Positions 63,397 to 64,000 of a DNA stretch of 64,000 bases are shown in pieces. The stretch spans positions 1,054,001 through 1,118,000 of the forward strand of contig CM039185.1 of assembly GCA_008360975.2 (NCBI GenBank), in the 5' to 3' direction. This DNA comes from Lichenostomus cassidix (Eukaryota; Chordata; Aves; Passeriformes; Meliphagidae). How positions within the stretch are numbered: position 1 is the first letter of the stretch; each line of letters begins with the position of its first letter. The notes under the pieces were generated by a model. It had not been told where the DNA came from and made no database searches. It was given only the letters and a program-made list of their open reading frames with translations. The position numbers and the translations under genes are program-made.

Positions 63397-64000
63397 GTTG
63401 GGTTTCCCTGGGGCTGGAAGCGGCTGAGGTTATAAAGGAACAGGGGCATAAATGCCAGTATAACCTTAAACAACACAGGGTTTCTCTGGGTTTCCCCACA
63501 CCTGCCTCCAGCATAAAACCTGATGGGCAAAAGGCACATTTTTCTCTTTAATTAGAGCTCTTTATTGCTCTTATCCAGTGCTTTTAGGGTCAGGATGCCC
63601 AAAATTCATGGATAATTCTGTGCTTTCCGTCTCGACTCCTCTGTTCATAAAACATCAAAAGAAGGGGTTGTGCACATTAAAAAGGTGGAGTTTTCCCCCT
63701 CTTGTCTTGCTGAGATTTTAATGCTTTATTATAATTATAATTTTTGTTAATGCTTTATTATAATTATTGCTGTTGTTGTTGTTAAAATTATCCCAGCTGT
63801 GGAATCCACCAATATTATTCATTTTCATGCTTTTATTCATTGCAAAACACTTTTGATCCCTCCCCACTCCAGCCTTTTGGGAAGAACAGTTATCAATAAA
63901 TTAGGACTTACTTTGCTTCCAGAAATTGTCTCTCCCATTCTCTGCCTGGATGTCCATGTTCCCTGAGACCACAGGCAGCAGATCTTGTTTCACACCTGCT
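63397..64000 (+). other. CETN2: CETN2 intron 2 (partial)
   Basis: AT-rich intron sequence. It contains a 20-bp direct duplication (TAATGCTTTATTATAATTAT at 63719-63738 and 63748-63767) followed by a short TTG repeat. No further exon was found before the window ends. Confidence 0.7.

Overview
The window is vertebrate nuclear DNA, almost certainly from a bird and probably a songbird. About 38 fragments of the avian LINE CR1 are scattered through it, most keeping the diagnostic 3' end (ATTCTRTG-type tail). There is also a TG...CA solo LTR with a 6-bp target duplication. The genes are intron-rich with compact introns and use GT-AG splice sites. Gene order is CETN2 - NSDHL - ZNF185, which matches the vertebrate X/4A-type block (human Xq28).

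Layout. (1) 1-2.0 kb: a CpG-island-like patch (about 1000-1340) with GC boxes and splice-donor motifs, flanked by two G-rich minisatellites. This is probably the promoter of a gene I cannot identify. (2) 2.0-6.0 kb: no coding sequence recognised; it holds CR1 pieces, an LTR-like fragment and the likely poly(A) region of ZNF185. (3) 6.0-33.6 kb, minus strand: the whole coding region of ZNF185, reconstructed here as 28 coding exons giving one uninterrupted 766-codon reading frame. It runs from an N-terminal actin-targeting-type region to a C-terminal LIM domain. A CpG-rich candidate 5' exon lies at about 43.1 kb, which would make the transcription unit about 37-39 kb. (4) 43.2-51.8 kb: intergenic DNA with CR1 copies, a (CCCAT)n microsatellite and no supported gene. 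(5) 51.8-62.4 kb, minus strand: NSDHL, seven coding exons encoding 346 aa plus a noncoding first exon. (6) 62.3-62.64 kb: a CpG-rich bidirectional promoter with four CCAAT boxes. (7) 62.64-64.0 kb, plus strand: the first two coding exons of CETN2, which continues beyond the right edge.

Functions. NSDHL is the NAD(P)-dependent C4-decarboxylating sterol dehydrogenase of cholesterol synthesis. CETN2 is a centriolar and nucleotide-excision-repair EF-hand protein. ZNF185 is an actin-cytoskeleton LIM protein. The genes are neighbours by conserved synteny, not by a shared pathway.

The most notable structures are these: 24 consecutive symmetric phase-2 exons in ZNF185; a solo LTR sitting antisense 50 nt from one of those exons; sense-strand G-rich minisatellites filling the first introns of both NSDHL and CETN2; and a ZNF185 stop codon fused to a strong splice-donor motif. 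I found no CRISPR array, operon, tRNA or rRNA gene, and no sign of a wholly new system. Nearly all the long single-frame ORFs are chance ORFs over CR1 or minisatellite DNA.
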